Below, piece after piece: positions 9,505 through 17,997 of a stretch of DNA of 64,000 nucleotides (position 1 is its first letter; each line of letters starts with the position of its first letter). Origin of the DNA: Virgibacillus aidingensis (lineage in GTDB: Bacteria > Bacillota > Bacilli > Bacillales > Amphibacillaceae). The notes beneath the pieces are model-generated. The model was not told the origin of the DNA and did not search any database. It worked only from the letters and a program-made list of their open reading frames with translations. Where the stretch lies: assembly GCF_010994035.1 (NCBI RefSeq), contig NZ_WIXN01000011.1:1-64000 (forward strand), in the 5' to 3' direction. The position numbers were made by a program, and so were the translations under genes.

Positions 9505-9604
9505 TTGACGTACTTTTCCTATCCTATTAAGTGTTTTGTGTTTATTGTGTAAAAATCATTATTGTGAATATTTAGCCAATAATGCAAGAAAAGGATGATA
9601 TAAA

Positions 9605-10249
9605 GTGAGTTTTGAATTTTTAATTCCGATAGGCATATTAGCTTTAGTGGACACATTGAGTCCGACAACGTTAAGTGTAACTGTTTATATGCTACTTATG
9701 GAAGAGGAGCGATTAATCAGAAGGTTATTTGCTTATCTGTTAACGGTTGGCATCTTTTATTTTACTGTAGGAATATTTTTAATGATGGGGGTTGGAAGTA
9801 TTTTCCATAAGTTTCCGAGTTTCGATGAAAGTGTTATACTCAGTCAATTTATGTTTTATTTAGGTTTGGGGCTATTTATTGGGAGTTTTTTTGTACCAGC
9901 TAAATCCACCCCTAAAACATATAAACCGAAGTCGAAAAGTATGTTGGCCATGGTTATGCTTGGCTTAATGACTGGTTTAATTGAAGTCGGGACAGCATTA
10001 CCTTATTTTGCGGCTATCGGCATCATGACAACAGTCAAATTAAATCCATTTCAATGGATTCCCATACTAGCAGGTTATAACTTCATTATGGTACTTCCAC
10101 CGCTCATTCTTATTGGAATACATTTATTATTTAAACAATGGCTTCGGGAACCATTAATGAAAATAAAATTGAGGTTAGAGAAAAACCAGGGAGCAACATT
10201 GTCGTGGATTATGGCTATTGTTGGTTTAATTATTTTGATAAATAGTTGA
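9605..10249 (+). CDS. GAP/Sap-family polytopic membrane protein
   Basis: 214 residues with about six hydrophobic helices. The start LIPIGILALVDTLSPTTLSVTVYML, a central basic loop (TPKTYKPKSKS) and a second similar half (GLMTGLIEVGTALPYFAAIG ... PILAGYNFIMVLPPLILI) fit the LysE-superfamily GAP (glycopeptidolipid addressing-like) proteins, which share topology with small-molecule exporters. Start is GTG 9605 after AAAGGATG. It lies 100 bp after the DUF4097 gene. Likely an exporter, substrate unknown. Confidence 0.75.
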   Translation: MSFEFLIPIGILALVDTLSPTTLSVTVYMLLMEEERLIRRLFAYLLTVGIFYFTVGIFLMMGVGSIFHKFPSFDESVILSQFMFYLGLGLFIGSFFVPAKSTPKTYKPKSKSMLAMVMLGLMTGLIEVGTALPYFAAIGIMTTVKLNPFQWIPILAGYNFIMVLPPLILIGIHLLFKQWLREPLMKIKLRLEKNQGATLSWIMAIVGLIILINS

Positions 10250-10782
10250 TGATTAAAAGATTGGAATGAATATTTTATTAAAAGAATAATAGTTTTATGA
10301 GAACAAGAAATCCTTCACTTTGAAGTAGCAAAAAAACGAAAATGATAAATAATAATATTCCTTTGAGACATATGTCTGTTCTGGCAAGTAGCAATCAATA
10401 TAAACTATATGGAAAGTGCTACTTATTTTTGCAGGGTTTTAGACGATACAGATAGGGATACACATGACGGTTAGAGGATAGTTCTTTAAATTTCTTCAAG
10501 ATTTATTATCACAGACATCATGAAATCCAAAGGGATTTCTGTCTTTCCGATTAAATTTATAGTTGAAGTTCTTTGATAAGAAAAAGTGATTTTTCCTAAT
10601 AAATATTTCCTGTTTTTTTAGAAAAATATGGTTATAAAACTTAAAGGTGAGAATAGCTCCCGTAAATACTTGACAGATTCTGTTGCAGTTATTCATTTCC
10701 TTTTTTTAATTTTTTATAGTATAATACAGTCAAATATTTTTAACCGTTTTAGTTTATTTTACAAAGGGTGGTTATTAAAGAG
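10250..10782. other. Non-coding stretch with hairpin and promoter-like sequence
   Basis: About 530 bp without a convincing gene. AAGTAGCA (10386-10393) pairs with TGCTACTT (10417-10424) followed by ATTTTT, a possible terminator for the gene to the left. TATAAT at about 10,719-10,724 is a possible -10 element for the arsR-like gene. Nothing else recognisable. Confidence 0.4.
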
Positions 10783-11367
10783 ATGAAAAATAATTTGATT
10801 ATTGATGATTTTAATCAGTTAAAAGCATTAAGTGATCCGTTACGTGCCGAAATGATGATGCATTTGGTGATGCGTGCTTATACTGGTCAACAACTTTCTG
10901 AGATTTTGTCAATCCCACGCGGGAAGATCCATTACCACCTAAAGGAATTGGAGAAAAATGGGTTAGTCCAAATCGTAAAAACGGAAGAAAAAAATGGTAT
11001 TGTACAGAAGTTTTACCAAGCAGTGGCGGCTGATTTCCAAATTTCTGAAAAACTTCTTCCGAGAAAAAAGGAAATAAGAGATACAACCAAACAATTAATG
11101 TATGGAATTCTAGAACGTGCCAAACAAGAAATTAGGGAAGCTCCCGCCGAATCCTTCGAAACAAGAGAACCGAATGAAAAACCATTGGAACGACGTTTTA
11201 TTTCTTCTACTTGGGAACTGGAGGCAACGGAAGAGCAATTTAAACAATGGAAAATAAAGTATTATGCTCTTTTAAAAGAGTTACACCATATGGGCCTACA
11301 ATCAAAGGGTAAGAAAAATAAATATTATATTACTACCGTTGGTTTTCAAACGGATGAGAAAGAATAA
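10783..11367 (+). CDS. ArsR/HTH_20-type transcriptional regulator
   Basis: 194 residues. Residues ~10-75 form a winged helix of the ArsR type (NQLKALSDPLRAEMMMHLVMRAYTGQQLSEIL, then PRGKIHYHLKELEKNGLV). The C-terminal part is charged and helical, with no CxC metal site, so it probably senses a drug or envelope signal and not a metal. ATG 10783 is preferred; GTG 10768 in frame is possible. It ends 14 bp before an MFS transporter gene on the same strand, the usual regulator-pump operon arrangement. Confidence 0.8.
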   Translation: MKNNLIIDDFNQLKALSDPLRAEMMMHLVMRAYTGQQLSEILSIPRGKIHYHLKELEKNGLVQIVKTEEKNGIVQKFYQAVAADFQISEKLLPRKKEIRDTTKQLMYGILERAKQEIREAPAESFETREPNEKPLERRFISSTWELEATEEQFKQWKIKYYALLKELHHMGLQSKGKKNKYYITTVGFQTDEKE

Positions 11368-11381
11368 GGGGAAAGAGTTGG

Positions 11382-12659
11382 ATGGATATTGTTAAGAACA
11401 GAAATTATTTACTTTTATTAATCGGTAGGGTTGTAACAAATATAGGGGACAGTTTGTATTATGTCACTACAATGTGGCTCGTTTATAAGCTGGGTGGAAA
11501 TGCATTTTACACAGGACTTGCGGGATTTCTAACGCTTTTGCCTGCCTCATTACAGTTTATTACCGGTCCTTTTGTAGATCAATGGCAAGTAAAAAAAACG
11601 TTAATCGTTACCCAACTACTTCAAACATTATTGATTTTCTTAATTCCAATCACATACTATTTTGACTTGTTAACAGTTCAGCTTGTATTAATCATTATGC
11701 CAATCGCTTCATTTATTCAGCAATTCGCTTATCCATCACAAACAAAGGCATTACCTATCATTTTGGAAAAAAAGCACTTAATTAAAGGTAATTCTTATTT
11801 TGCTTTTGCCTATCAAGGAATTGATCTAGTGTTTAATGCTATTTCAGGTATTCTTGTCACTTTTTTTGGAGTAGTTTTGTTATATCTAGCCGATTCCATT
11901 ATTTTTGCGATGGCAGCAATATTGTTTAGTTTGATACAATTGCCTAGAAAGGTTGAACAAAAAGATAGCAGAACTGGAAAACAGAAGATTTTGCAATATA
12001 TTACTGACTTAAAGGAAGGATTTCGTGTTGTTTATCGTTCATTAATTGCTGTATTTTTAATTGGTTCGATTGTTGCAAATTTTTGTATCGGGGCTGCTAT
12101 GGCAATTTTGCCATCCCTTGCAGATGTACGAGGAGGTCCGATGTTTTACGGTTTTTATTTGGCAGCTATGTCTGTTGGTGGATTAGTTGGTGCATTATGC
12201 GGATCGTGGATGGGAAGATTTCGGTTAGGTATTTTTGTAACAATATCCTTTTGTTTTAGTGCACTATTGTGGATCCTTGCAGCAATTTTTCCGATTACAT
12301 CTATCGCTATAGTATGTTTTGCACTTGCATGGATTCCCATTGGTGGTACAAATGTCATTTTTGCAACAACGTTACAAACCGTAGTTCCACACGAACTCTT
12401 GGGTCGTATAAATACAGTATCTGGTAGTATGAGTGCGATTGCTATGCCAATTGGTTCCATAGTTGGTGGTTATGTTGCTAGTGTAACCAGTAGTACTCTA
12501 ACATTTTCTTTTGCAGGGTTAGGATTTCTATTTGTTTCTATCGTTTGGCTTTTACATTCACGCTTAAGAAGATTACCGAAGTTAGCAATGCTTACAGGAG
12601 ATTTAATGGGAATTCACATAAATAAGCCTTCATTGACGGCGGAAGGTAAAGATTACTAA
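11382..12659 (+). CDS. MFS efflux transporter (MefA-like group)
   Basis: 425 residues with about 12 membrane helices. The start DIVKNRNYLLLLIGRVVTNIGDSLYYV and the GPFVDQWQVKKTL loop are typical of the macrolide-efflux-like DHA branch of the major facilitator superfamily; the second half has PHELLGRINTVSGSMSAIAMPIGSIVGG. It would export a hydrophobic compound using the proton gradient. ATG 11382 follows AAGGGGAAAGAG. Co-transcribed with the arsR-like gene immediately upstream, which probably controls it. Substrate not predictable. Confidence 0.8.
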   Translation: MDIVKNRNYLLLLIGRVVTNIGDSLYYVTTMWLVYKLGGNAFYTGLAGFLTLLPASLQFITGPFVDQWQVKKTLIVTQLLQTLLIFLIPITYYFDLLTVQLVLIIMPIASFIQQFAYPSQTKALPIILEKKHLIKGNSYFAFAYQGIDLVFNAISGILVTFFGVVLLYLADSIIFAMAAILFSLIQLPRKVEQKDSRTGKQKILQYITDLKEGFRVVYRSLIAVFLIGSIVANFCIGAAMAILPSLADVRGGPMFYGFYLAAMSVGGLVGALCGSWMGRFRLGIFVTISFCFSALLWILAAIFPITSIAIVCFALAWIPIGGTNVIFATTLQTVVPHELLGRINTVSGSMSAIAMPIGSIVGGYVASVTSSTLTFSFAGLGFLFVSIVWLLHSRLRRLPKLAMLTGDLMGIHINKPSLTAEGKDY

Positions 12660-12915
12660 CTGATATAACCGAACGATCTTTCTCCTTCAGTGGATTCTAC
12701 TAATCGATTGGTCTCCCCTGTACTGGAATGAGTAATAGATAGAGGTAGCAAGTACCATATGATATTTATACGTCATTTATCGCTTCGTAGGGAGTTTATT
12801 CTGTTTAAACGCCACATAGGCATTTGAATTCCTTTTTATGCTATATACAACATCTTTTTTGTCCTCAATTAGTTATTAAATATAAAATTCTGGTTGCTTG
12901 CTCCTTGAACCCAAT
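12660..12915. other. Non-coding stretch between MFS gene and ISL3 fragment
   Basis: No open frame, promoter or hairpin that I trust. It is likely IS-related debris. Confidence 0.3.
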
Positions 12916-13210
12916 TAAATTAGCCTATTAGTAACAGAACGCCCTTCATCAATATCTGGGATACATTCAAAGAATGTATCCCCACACCCATTACATTTTT
13001 AACGAAGATGCCAACTCGTTTAGCATGCATCGGCAAATCAAAGAATAATTGTTCCTTTTTACCATGCTTATATAGATTAGCAACTGTACCACATTTGGGG
13101 CAATAAGAAGGAGATGGCAATGTAGTTTCAACTAAGAACCTATAATCATATTCACTCTCCTTCATATCAAGAATCTTAAAACTTGGTAGATTGAGCATAT
13201 TAATTGTCAT
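12916..13210 (-). pseudogene. ISL3-family transposase, N-terminal fragment with frameshift
   Basis: The minus strand encodes the ISL3 zinc-ribbon start (SFKILDMKESEYDYRFLVET, then CPKCGTVANLYKHGKK and FDLPMHAKRVGIFVK). The frame then shifts: the second zinc pair appears as CNGCGDTFFECIPDIDEG in the neighbouring frame, followed by SVTNRL and the end of homology. The catalytic domain is absent. A related but different ISL3 fragment lies at about 30,840-31,150. Confidence 0.75.
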
Positions 13211-13325
13211 TATTCCATTTCCCTTTGTTTTATTGAGCATTTAATAAGAAAATCATATGAATTGCAGTTAAATAAGAAAGGCATTACTTAGCTATCGCAG
13301 TAATGCCTTCATTAGTACAAACAGG

Positions 13326-14222
13326 TTATTTAGAAAACAGTCCACAATTGCTTAGTATTTCATCTGTGCCAAGTAAGGTAGCTTCTACTATCCCCACATT
13401 ATTGGTTTCCATGAAAGATTGTACTGCTTGGTAGCCTACTGCATAACCAGCAAATGGTGATAAGCCAACAGGTTGATAGCCTTGTTCTTTTGCAATGGTA
13501 TCACCAAACATATAACTGCTGACCTCAGCAAACCCTTTAATATCTAAAGCATCCTTTATAACTTCTTTTGAATATTCCAAGTCCTCTTTATCAAAAGATG
13601 TAATCCAAGGTCCTAAAAGATCTTCTCCATAAAGTTCTTTTGCAAATGACTCAGCTAAACCCTCTATAATTAAGTAATCACCAACGGTAACGTCTCCATG
13701 ATCCCAATCAAAATATGAAAAACGGATATTATGATGGAATTCATGTGCAATTACAGCAGGAATCCTTGGAATATTATAGGAGTTTGGGTAAATAGATACT
13801 TGAATAAACCCTGGAATTCCTCCAAAACCACAATAACCTTTTTGTAATTCGAGCTTCTTCGGGTCAGCTATATACATACCAAATCTCAATTCATCAGCAT
13901 TAATATTTATATTATTTTTTTCAATAAAAATAATACAATGATTTAAAGTGCTATGTGCTGTTTGAAGAGCCTGAATTTCTTTTAAACTTTCTAATGCTTG
14001 TCTTCCAATTTGAGTATCTGATACATTAAGATAACCAAGCATATTTGTAGCCATTATTACATCATACCCATTAGGTTGCTTAGCCTTTAATGGAACATTA
14101 ATCATATTCCACATCTTTTCAAAGGGCTTCATCATTGAGTACCGATAAAAATTTTCTTTATCTTCTTCCATTGAAAACAATTTTTCGTATTGTTCAATGG
14201 TATCCTCAATTATTATTTTCAT
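13326..14222 (-). CDS. DUF2268-family protein, putative zinc metalloprotease
   Basis: 298 residues. The central VIAHEFHHNIRF carries an HExxH metalloprotease signature (HEFHH), with a glutamate-containing EGLAESFAKELYG segment about 30-35 residues downstream as probable third ligand (gluzincin-like layout). DUF2268 proteins are predicted Zn-dependent proteases. No signal peptide, so probably cytoplasmic. ATG 14222 is chosen because AGGTGG precedes it; an ATG three codons earlier lies inside that site. It directly follows the remains of a MerR-type gene on the same strand and was probably under its control. Substrate unknown. Confidence 0.75.
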   Translation of the reverse strand: MKIIIEDTIEQYEKLFSMEEDKENFYRYSMMKPFEKMWNMINVPLKAKQPNGYDVIMATNMLGYLNVSDTQIGRQALESLKEIQALQTAHSTLNHCIIFIEKNNININADELRFGMYIADPKKLELQKGYCGFGGIPGFIQVSIYPNSYNIPRIPAVIAHEFHHNIRFSYFDWDHGDVTVGDYLIIEGLAESFAKELYGEDLLGPWITSFDKEDLEYSKEVIKDALDIKGFAEVSSYMFGDTIAKEQGYQPVGLSPFAGYAVGYQAVQSFMETNNVGIVEATLLGTDEILSNCGLFSK

Positions 14223-14235
14223 TGCTACCACCTCT

Positions 14236-14980
14236 TATTTGATTATTCGTAAAGACCTTCATCGCCTCAATCATGAGTTTTGCTAAACCCTCACCATACT
14301 GATCTATATTTTTTGTGAAACGTTCATCATTAATATAGAGTTGACCTAATCCATAAAAGGTATCAAGGGAGTAGTTACTAAAGTTTTTATTTAAAAAGTC
14401 ATACCATTCTTTAATTGTTGGTTGTACCTTTTAGGATTTGGGGCATTGATCACGAAGCCATGCAAGTTTATTGAAGATCATATCCCATCTATAAGGTAAA
14501 TCATTTTGTTCATCTTGGACAATCCTTTAGTTTTGTGTATATCTCATCGATAGATTTATTTCCCCAACGGCAACGAGCCTCTTTTTCAAATTTGTTGAAT
14601 CCAACATTAATTCCCTCAAACCTCTCTTCATTCGTCATTTGTATTTCTCCCGCCATATGTTTAATCGTCTTATCAATGGTTTCAATCATTTTATCGACTT
14701 TATTTCGTTTCTCAATCAACATTTTTCGTTGTAAAATCAATGCTTCTTGTCGGTTAAATGAGGGGCTGTTAATAATCTTTTTAATTTCCTTTAAGGTGAA
14801 TCCAAGTTCCTTGAAAAATAAAATTTGTTGTAATGTTTCAAGGTTTTCTTCTGAATAGAGCCGATAACCAGAATCAGTGATTTCTTTTGGGGACAACAAT
14901 CCAATCTGATCATAATGATGAAGTGTACGAATACTAACACCAACCAATTCTGCCACTTCTTTTACCTTCATATCCATCAC
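14236..14980 (-). pseudogene. MerR/TipAS-type regulator, frameshifted in effector domain
   Basis: Residues 1-130 are intact: MerR winged helix (VKEVAELVGVSIRTLHHYDQIGLLSP ... GYRLYSEENLETL) and coiled coil. The frame stops at 14,510 (KLKDCPR-stop), yet the downstream bases still encode the end of a TipAS domain in other frames: SLRDQCP-like sequence, IKEWYDFLNKNFSNYSLDTF, GLGQLYINDERFTKNIDQYG and LAKLMIEAMKVF, running up to the DUF2268 gene. So a TipA-like regulator has lost its drug-binding domain by frameshifts. A truncated DNA-binding protein may still be made. Confidence 0.75.
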
Positions 14981-15002
14981 TTTGCGCCTCCTTCAATTAC
15001 TA

Positions 15003-15034
15003 CTATAAAGTATTACGTTACGTTAAAGTCAATA
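15003..15034 (-). promoter_or_regulatory. MerR-type promoter of the second merR gene
   Basis: On the minus strand TTGACT and TATAGT are separated by 19 bp, and the spacer TTAACGTAACGTAATACTT shares the CGTAACGTAAT core with the operator at 7,985-8,004. The overlong spacer is diagnostic for MerR-controlled promoters. Confidence 0.65.
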
Positions 15035-15074
15035 GAATGAAGATACTTTATGAAAAGGGATTTTGTATTGAAAT

Positions 15075-15398
15075 ATTGGGATGAAGTAACAGACCACGTG
15101 ATAACAGGAAACTATGGTGTCGATTTTTCCACACTTATTAAGAAATTGGAAAAGGGAGACTTATAAGCCCTTTTCCACCACAAAATCCGAATACCCATTT
15201 TTTTGAAATATACCCATTCCCTTACATACGCCTATACTGATTAATATTAATCAGCCCCAATTTAGCCCCAAATACGTTCATTTTCATGCTTTAGCCTAAA
15301 AAATCAAGAAAAGTAAAAAAGCCTCGAATCCTTGATATAACAAGGTCTCTAAGGCTTTTAATACGGTGCTTTGCAAAGCAATTTCCCTAACGTGAGTA
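15075..15398. repeat. Direct repeat copy A: rpsD 3' end, terminator, GGGGCTAA units, palindrome
   Basis: This ~324-bp segment is repeated at 31,204-31,541 in the same orientation with roughly 85-90% identity by eye. Read on the minus strand it starts with TACTCACGTTAG (last three codons plus stop of rpsD), then a terminator-like hairpin (15,316-15,356), two TTTGGGGCTAA-like units (15,253-15,272), the perfect palindrome CTGATTAATATTAATCAG (15,237-15,254), and the tail of a short coding frame (NYGVDFSTLIKKLEKGDL-stop on the plus strand, ending about 15,164). There is no S4 gene next to this copy, so it is the displaced one. Best explanation: remnant attachment site of an element targeted to rpsD. 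Confidence 0.85.
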
Positions 15399-15628
15399 AT
15401 CAAAAAGTTAATTTGGATGATATTCACCATCTAGAAAATAATACAAGAACGTACTACAAAGAGCGATACATAAAGGAAAATGACTTGGAACAAAAATTAA
15501 TTGTCACCTATTCACCTCTTTACCAACGGTACCAATCGTCCATTCGGGAAAAACAAATTGAACGAGTGATTTTAAAAAAGTATTTGGACCATTCTAAAAT
15601 AATTTTCTTTTTGAAAAGAAGATTAGTC
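15399..15628 (+). pseudogene. DDE transposase fragment (IS1634/IS4-like)
   Basis: The plus strand reads VNLDDIHHLENNTRTYYKERYIKEND, then KLIVTYSPLYQRYQSSIREKQIERVIL and DHSKIIFFLKR. The IVTYSP.Y..YQ..IREKQ..R stretch recalls the middle of IS1634/IS4-type transposases, from memory. Neither start nor catalytic motifs are present, and it begins exactly where repeat copy A ends, so it is a truncated remnant. Confidence 0.5.
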
Positions 15629-16021
15629 TTTCATAAATCTTCTGGCAACCATAAATTGAACGATTGGAAATATGATAACTCCAATACAAAATGCAGAAAG
15701 CAAAAAGATACTGCCTAAATCAGATTCATTTATTTGACTGTATACAAACCAAAGAACAAATAGAAAAGCTATTAGAATATAGTAACTTATCTTTCCACTT
15801 ATATTCTTAATTTGTTGGCCCATTTCATCTTCTTCAGCTTTTGAATCATCGCCCCATGTTGCTGAATAAAAGAATGTTAAAATAACAACAACCCATAGCA
15901 GAATATCAGGTGCTGGATTTTCACTATCATTTAAAAAATCTATAATATATAACCCTAAAAATAAAAGGGTGATAACACTTAAAACAATGCCAGTTAATAC
16001 TTTTAGTTTTTTATTTCTCAT
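15623..16021 (-). CDS. Small multi-pass membrane protein, partner of XRE regulator
   Basis: 132 residues with about four hydrophobic helices: LTGIVLSVITLLFLGLYII, DILLWVVVILTFFYSA, YYILIAFLFVLWFVY and a C-terminal IFLLSAFCIGVIIFPIVQF. The loop WGDDSKAEEDEMGQQIKNISGKIS is charged. Its ATG overlaps the end of the upstream regulator gene (AATGAGAAATAA), so the two are translationally coupled. Pairs of a short XRE regulator and a DUF2178-like membrane protein are common in Firmicutes; the role is unknown. Confidence 0.75.
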   Translation of the reverse strand: MRNKKLKVLTGIVLSVITLLFLGLYIIDFLNDSENPAPDILLWVVVILTFFYSATWGDDSKAEEDEMGQQIKNISGKISYYILIAFLFVLWFVYSQINESDLGSIFLLSAFCIGVIIFPIVQFMVARRFMKD

Positions 16022-16241
16022 TAGATTCCTCCTCGCTTTTGCTTTCTGCCAACTGAAATTGAAACAGCTCATCCACTGTTATATCTAGGATAGCTGCGAT
16101 TTTAAATGCAAGAACAAGACTTGGATCATACTTATTATTTTCAATAGCATTTATTGTTTGTCTGGACACATCACATTTATTAGCAAGAAGTTCTTGTGAC
16201 ATTTTCTGTGTTTTACGTAATTCCCTGATACGATTTAACAT
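16011..16241 (-). CDS. XRE-family (Cro/CI-type) small transcriptional regulator
   Basis: 76 residues, nearly all one helix-turn-helix domain: IRELRKTQKMSQELLANKCDV then SRQTINAIENNKYDPSLVLAFKIA and LDITVDELFQF, as in YozG/YvaO-like short regulators. It forms an operon with the membrane protein that overlaps its 3' end. The promoter upstream contains two copies of ATGTTTGACA, so the protein probably represses its own operon. Confidence 0.85.
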   Translation of the reverse strand: MLNRIRELRKTQKMSQELLANKCDVSRQTINAIENNKYDPSLVLAFKIAAILDITVDELFQFQLAESKSEEESNEK

Positions 16242-16266
16242 TAGATGCCCGTTCCTCCCTCCTTTT

Positions 16267-16323
16267 TGTCAAACATATTTTACATTTTTAATTATATTAT
16301 GCAGCAAACAAAATGTCAAACAT
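16267..16323 (-). promoter_or_regulatory. Promoter of XRE operon with direct-repeat operator
   Basis: On the minus strand TTGACA (16314-16319) and TATAAT (16291-16296) have a 17-bp spacer, a perfect consensus promoter. The sequence TGTCAAACAT occurs twice in the same orientation (16267-16276 and 16314-16323), one copy covering the -35 box: a plausible operator for the XRE protein. Confidence 0.7.
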
Positions 16324-16460
16324 CTTATACATATAGTGATTGTAAGATAAATGAAACCTTGATCAGAGGAGAAATTTTGAAACATTAACTTATAAGCCCC
16401 TTAATGAACTTGGACAGTAAGAGTAATCTTTACTATACTGCTACCAAGGAGGGCTTCATC

Positions 16461-16796
16461 ATGACAAGAACAAAACATTCGAAAGAATTTAAAATACAAG
16501 TGATCAAAGAAGTACTGGAAACCGGGAAAACATCCATCGTGGCTCGCCGTTACGAATTAAATGCCAACATGGTTAGCCGCTGGGTTCGAGAATACAAAGA
16601 TGGCAAATTTGGCGATGTAGACATTGCAACTGTTCCACATCTTGATTCAAAACAACTGTCCAATGAAAATGAACAACTAAAGAAACTGCTAGGCGAGAAA
16701 GATCTTGAAATTGCCATTCGGGCAAGGCTATTCGATCTCATTGGTGCTAAGAATCATCGGAATTCCACGTTCCACGTATTATTATCAAAAAAATGA
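16461..16796 (+). pseudogene. IS3-family transposase orfA, 3' end rearranged
   Basis: Residues 1-85 are a normal OrfA: HTH_Tnp_1 domain (TKHSKEFKIQVIKEVLETG ... ANMVSRWVREYKDGKFG) and the start of a leucine zipper (QLSNENEQLKKLLGEKDLEIAI). After EIAI the frame runs into DNA that encodes orfB in the next frame, so the tail RARLFDLIGAKNHRN is out-of-frame sequence. The segment normally coding for the end of orfA and the start of orfB seems deleted. ATG 16461 follows AAGGAGG. Confidence 0.65.
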
Positions 16797-17622
16797 CCGC
16801 GTGGAACAGAAACAAGCGAGTGAGGGACGTCCGGCACCAGGTTACTCCTTCAAAGAGGATGGTCAAAAAATATCCGATGAACAAATTAAAGAAATCATAC
16901 TCGAAGAAATTGCAGGTGATGCGTATAACTATGGCTATCGCAAGTTAACCAAGCTGCTTCGCCGGAAGTACCATATCGTCATCAACAAGAAAAAAGGATA
17001 CCGTCTATGCAAGGAATTAGACATCTTACGACCGCAGCGTCAAAAGAACGTCTCATACCCTAGAAAGCTAGCGAAAAACCGCACCATTACTGAGTCCAAT
17101 CAACTATGGGAGGCTGACATTAAATACGGTTTTATCGAAGGGGAAGATCGCTTTTTCTTTGTCATGTCGATCATCGATGTGTATGATCGGGGCATTGTGG
17201 ACTATCATATGGGCTTAAGCTGCACAGCTAAAGATGTAACGCAATCCTTACATCGAGCATTATTTAAACGCCAACAGTTTAATAAACAAGAAAAGCTTGT
17301 GATTCGAACAGACAATGGACCACAGTTTATTTCTCATACCTTTCAGGAGTTCTGTGAAAAAGCCGAATTAGAGCACGAGAGAATTCCACCTAAAACACCA
17401 AATATGAATGCTCATATTGAATCGTTTCACAGGATCTTTGAAGATGACTGTCTATCAAGATATAAATTTGAAACCTATGCACAAGCTTATGAAGCGGTCA
17501 CTGATTTTATGGTGTTTTACAACGAAAGACGTATGCATTCAAGTATACTGGACTTATCCCCAAAAGAATTTTATGAAAAACAAATGAGGGATAACCTAAA
17601 AATCAAAGAGATACGGCTGTAA
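16705..17622 (+). CDS. IS3-family transposase orfB (integrase core)
   Basis: 305 residues from a TTG codon inside orfA. It contains QGYSISLVLRIIGIPRSTYYY, an HTH_21-like stretch (GYRKLTKLLRRKYHIVINKKK) and the rve integrase core with all three acidic residues visible: LWEADIKYGF, RTDNGPQFIS and NAHIESFHRIFEDD. The core is intact, but the frame is +1 relative to orfA and not -1 as in working IS3 elements, consistent with a small deletion at about 16,715. Expression as an OrfAB fusion is therefore doubtful. Confidence 0.7.
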   Translation: MKLPFGQGYSISLVLRIIGIPRSTYYYQKNDRVEQKQASEGRPAPGYSFKEDGQKISDEQIKEIILEEIAGDAYNYGYRKLTKLLRRKYHIVINKKKGYRLCKELDILRPQRQKNVSYPRKLAKNRTITESNQLWEADIKYGFIEGEDRFFFVMSIIDVYDRGIVDYHMGLSCTAKDVTQSLHRALFKRQQFNKQEKLVIRTDNGPQFISHTFQEFCEKAELEHERIPPKTPNMNAHIESFHRIFEDDCLSRYKFETYAQAYEAVTDFMVFYNERRMHSSILDLSPKEFYEKQMRDNLKIKEIRL

Positions 17623-17960
17623 TTCCCCCTTTCCATGTTCTCGTCCGTTTGTCCTAACCATTATTTCAGCGATTTCTGGAATGGAATCAAGGGCGACGAA
17701 AGGAGGGCGAAGCCTTTACCCTTGATGGAATGGAAGAAATCGCTAAGCTTGACAAAGGACAAAAGGACAATGAAAACCATGAAAATCTAAGAAAAAGCTA
17801 GATTAAGATAGATACTGTCCAAAATTAGGGGGTTAATCCGTTAATACAGCTAGGATGTTGTTTAATAAGCGTCTCTTTTCTTTTTAAACTATAGCGTGAT
17901 ACTTTAACAATCGGGTCAGATTCCGGAGTAATAACGAATTTCCTAACAAAGGATATATAA

Positions 17961-17990
17961 CAAAACACCTCCCGAACATTCGAGAGATGT
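17961..17990 (-). terminator. Terminator of the bceAB-like operon
   Basis: On the minus strand ACATCTCTCG and CGGGAGGTGT form a 10-bp stem with a 6-base loop, followed by TTTTGTT, just after the permease stop codon. Confidence 0.75.
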
Positions 17991-17997
17991 TTCGCTC

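Larger units (their letters stand above)
16393..17835 (+). mobile_element. IS3-family insertion sequence (IS150-like)
   Basis: About 1.44 kb bounded by imperfect inverted repeats: the left end TAAGCCCCTTAATGAACTT followed by GGACAGT, and the right end whose complement reads TAACCCCCTAATTTTGGACAGT-like sequence. It contains orfA and orfB of an IS3-type transposase. Between orfB and the right end (17,623-17,800) lies a non-coding tail. Confidence 0.8.
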
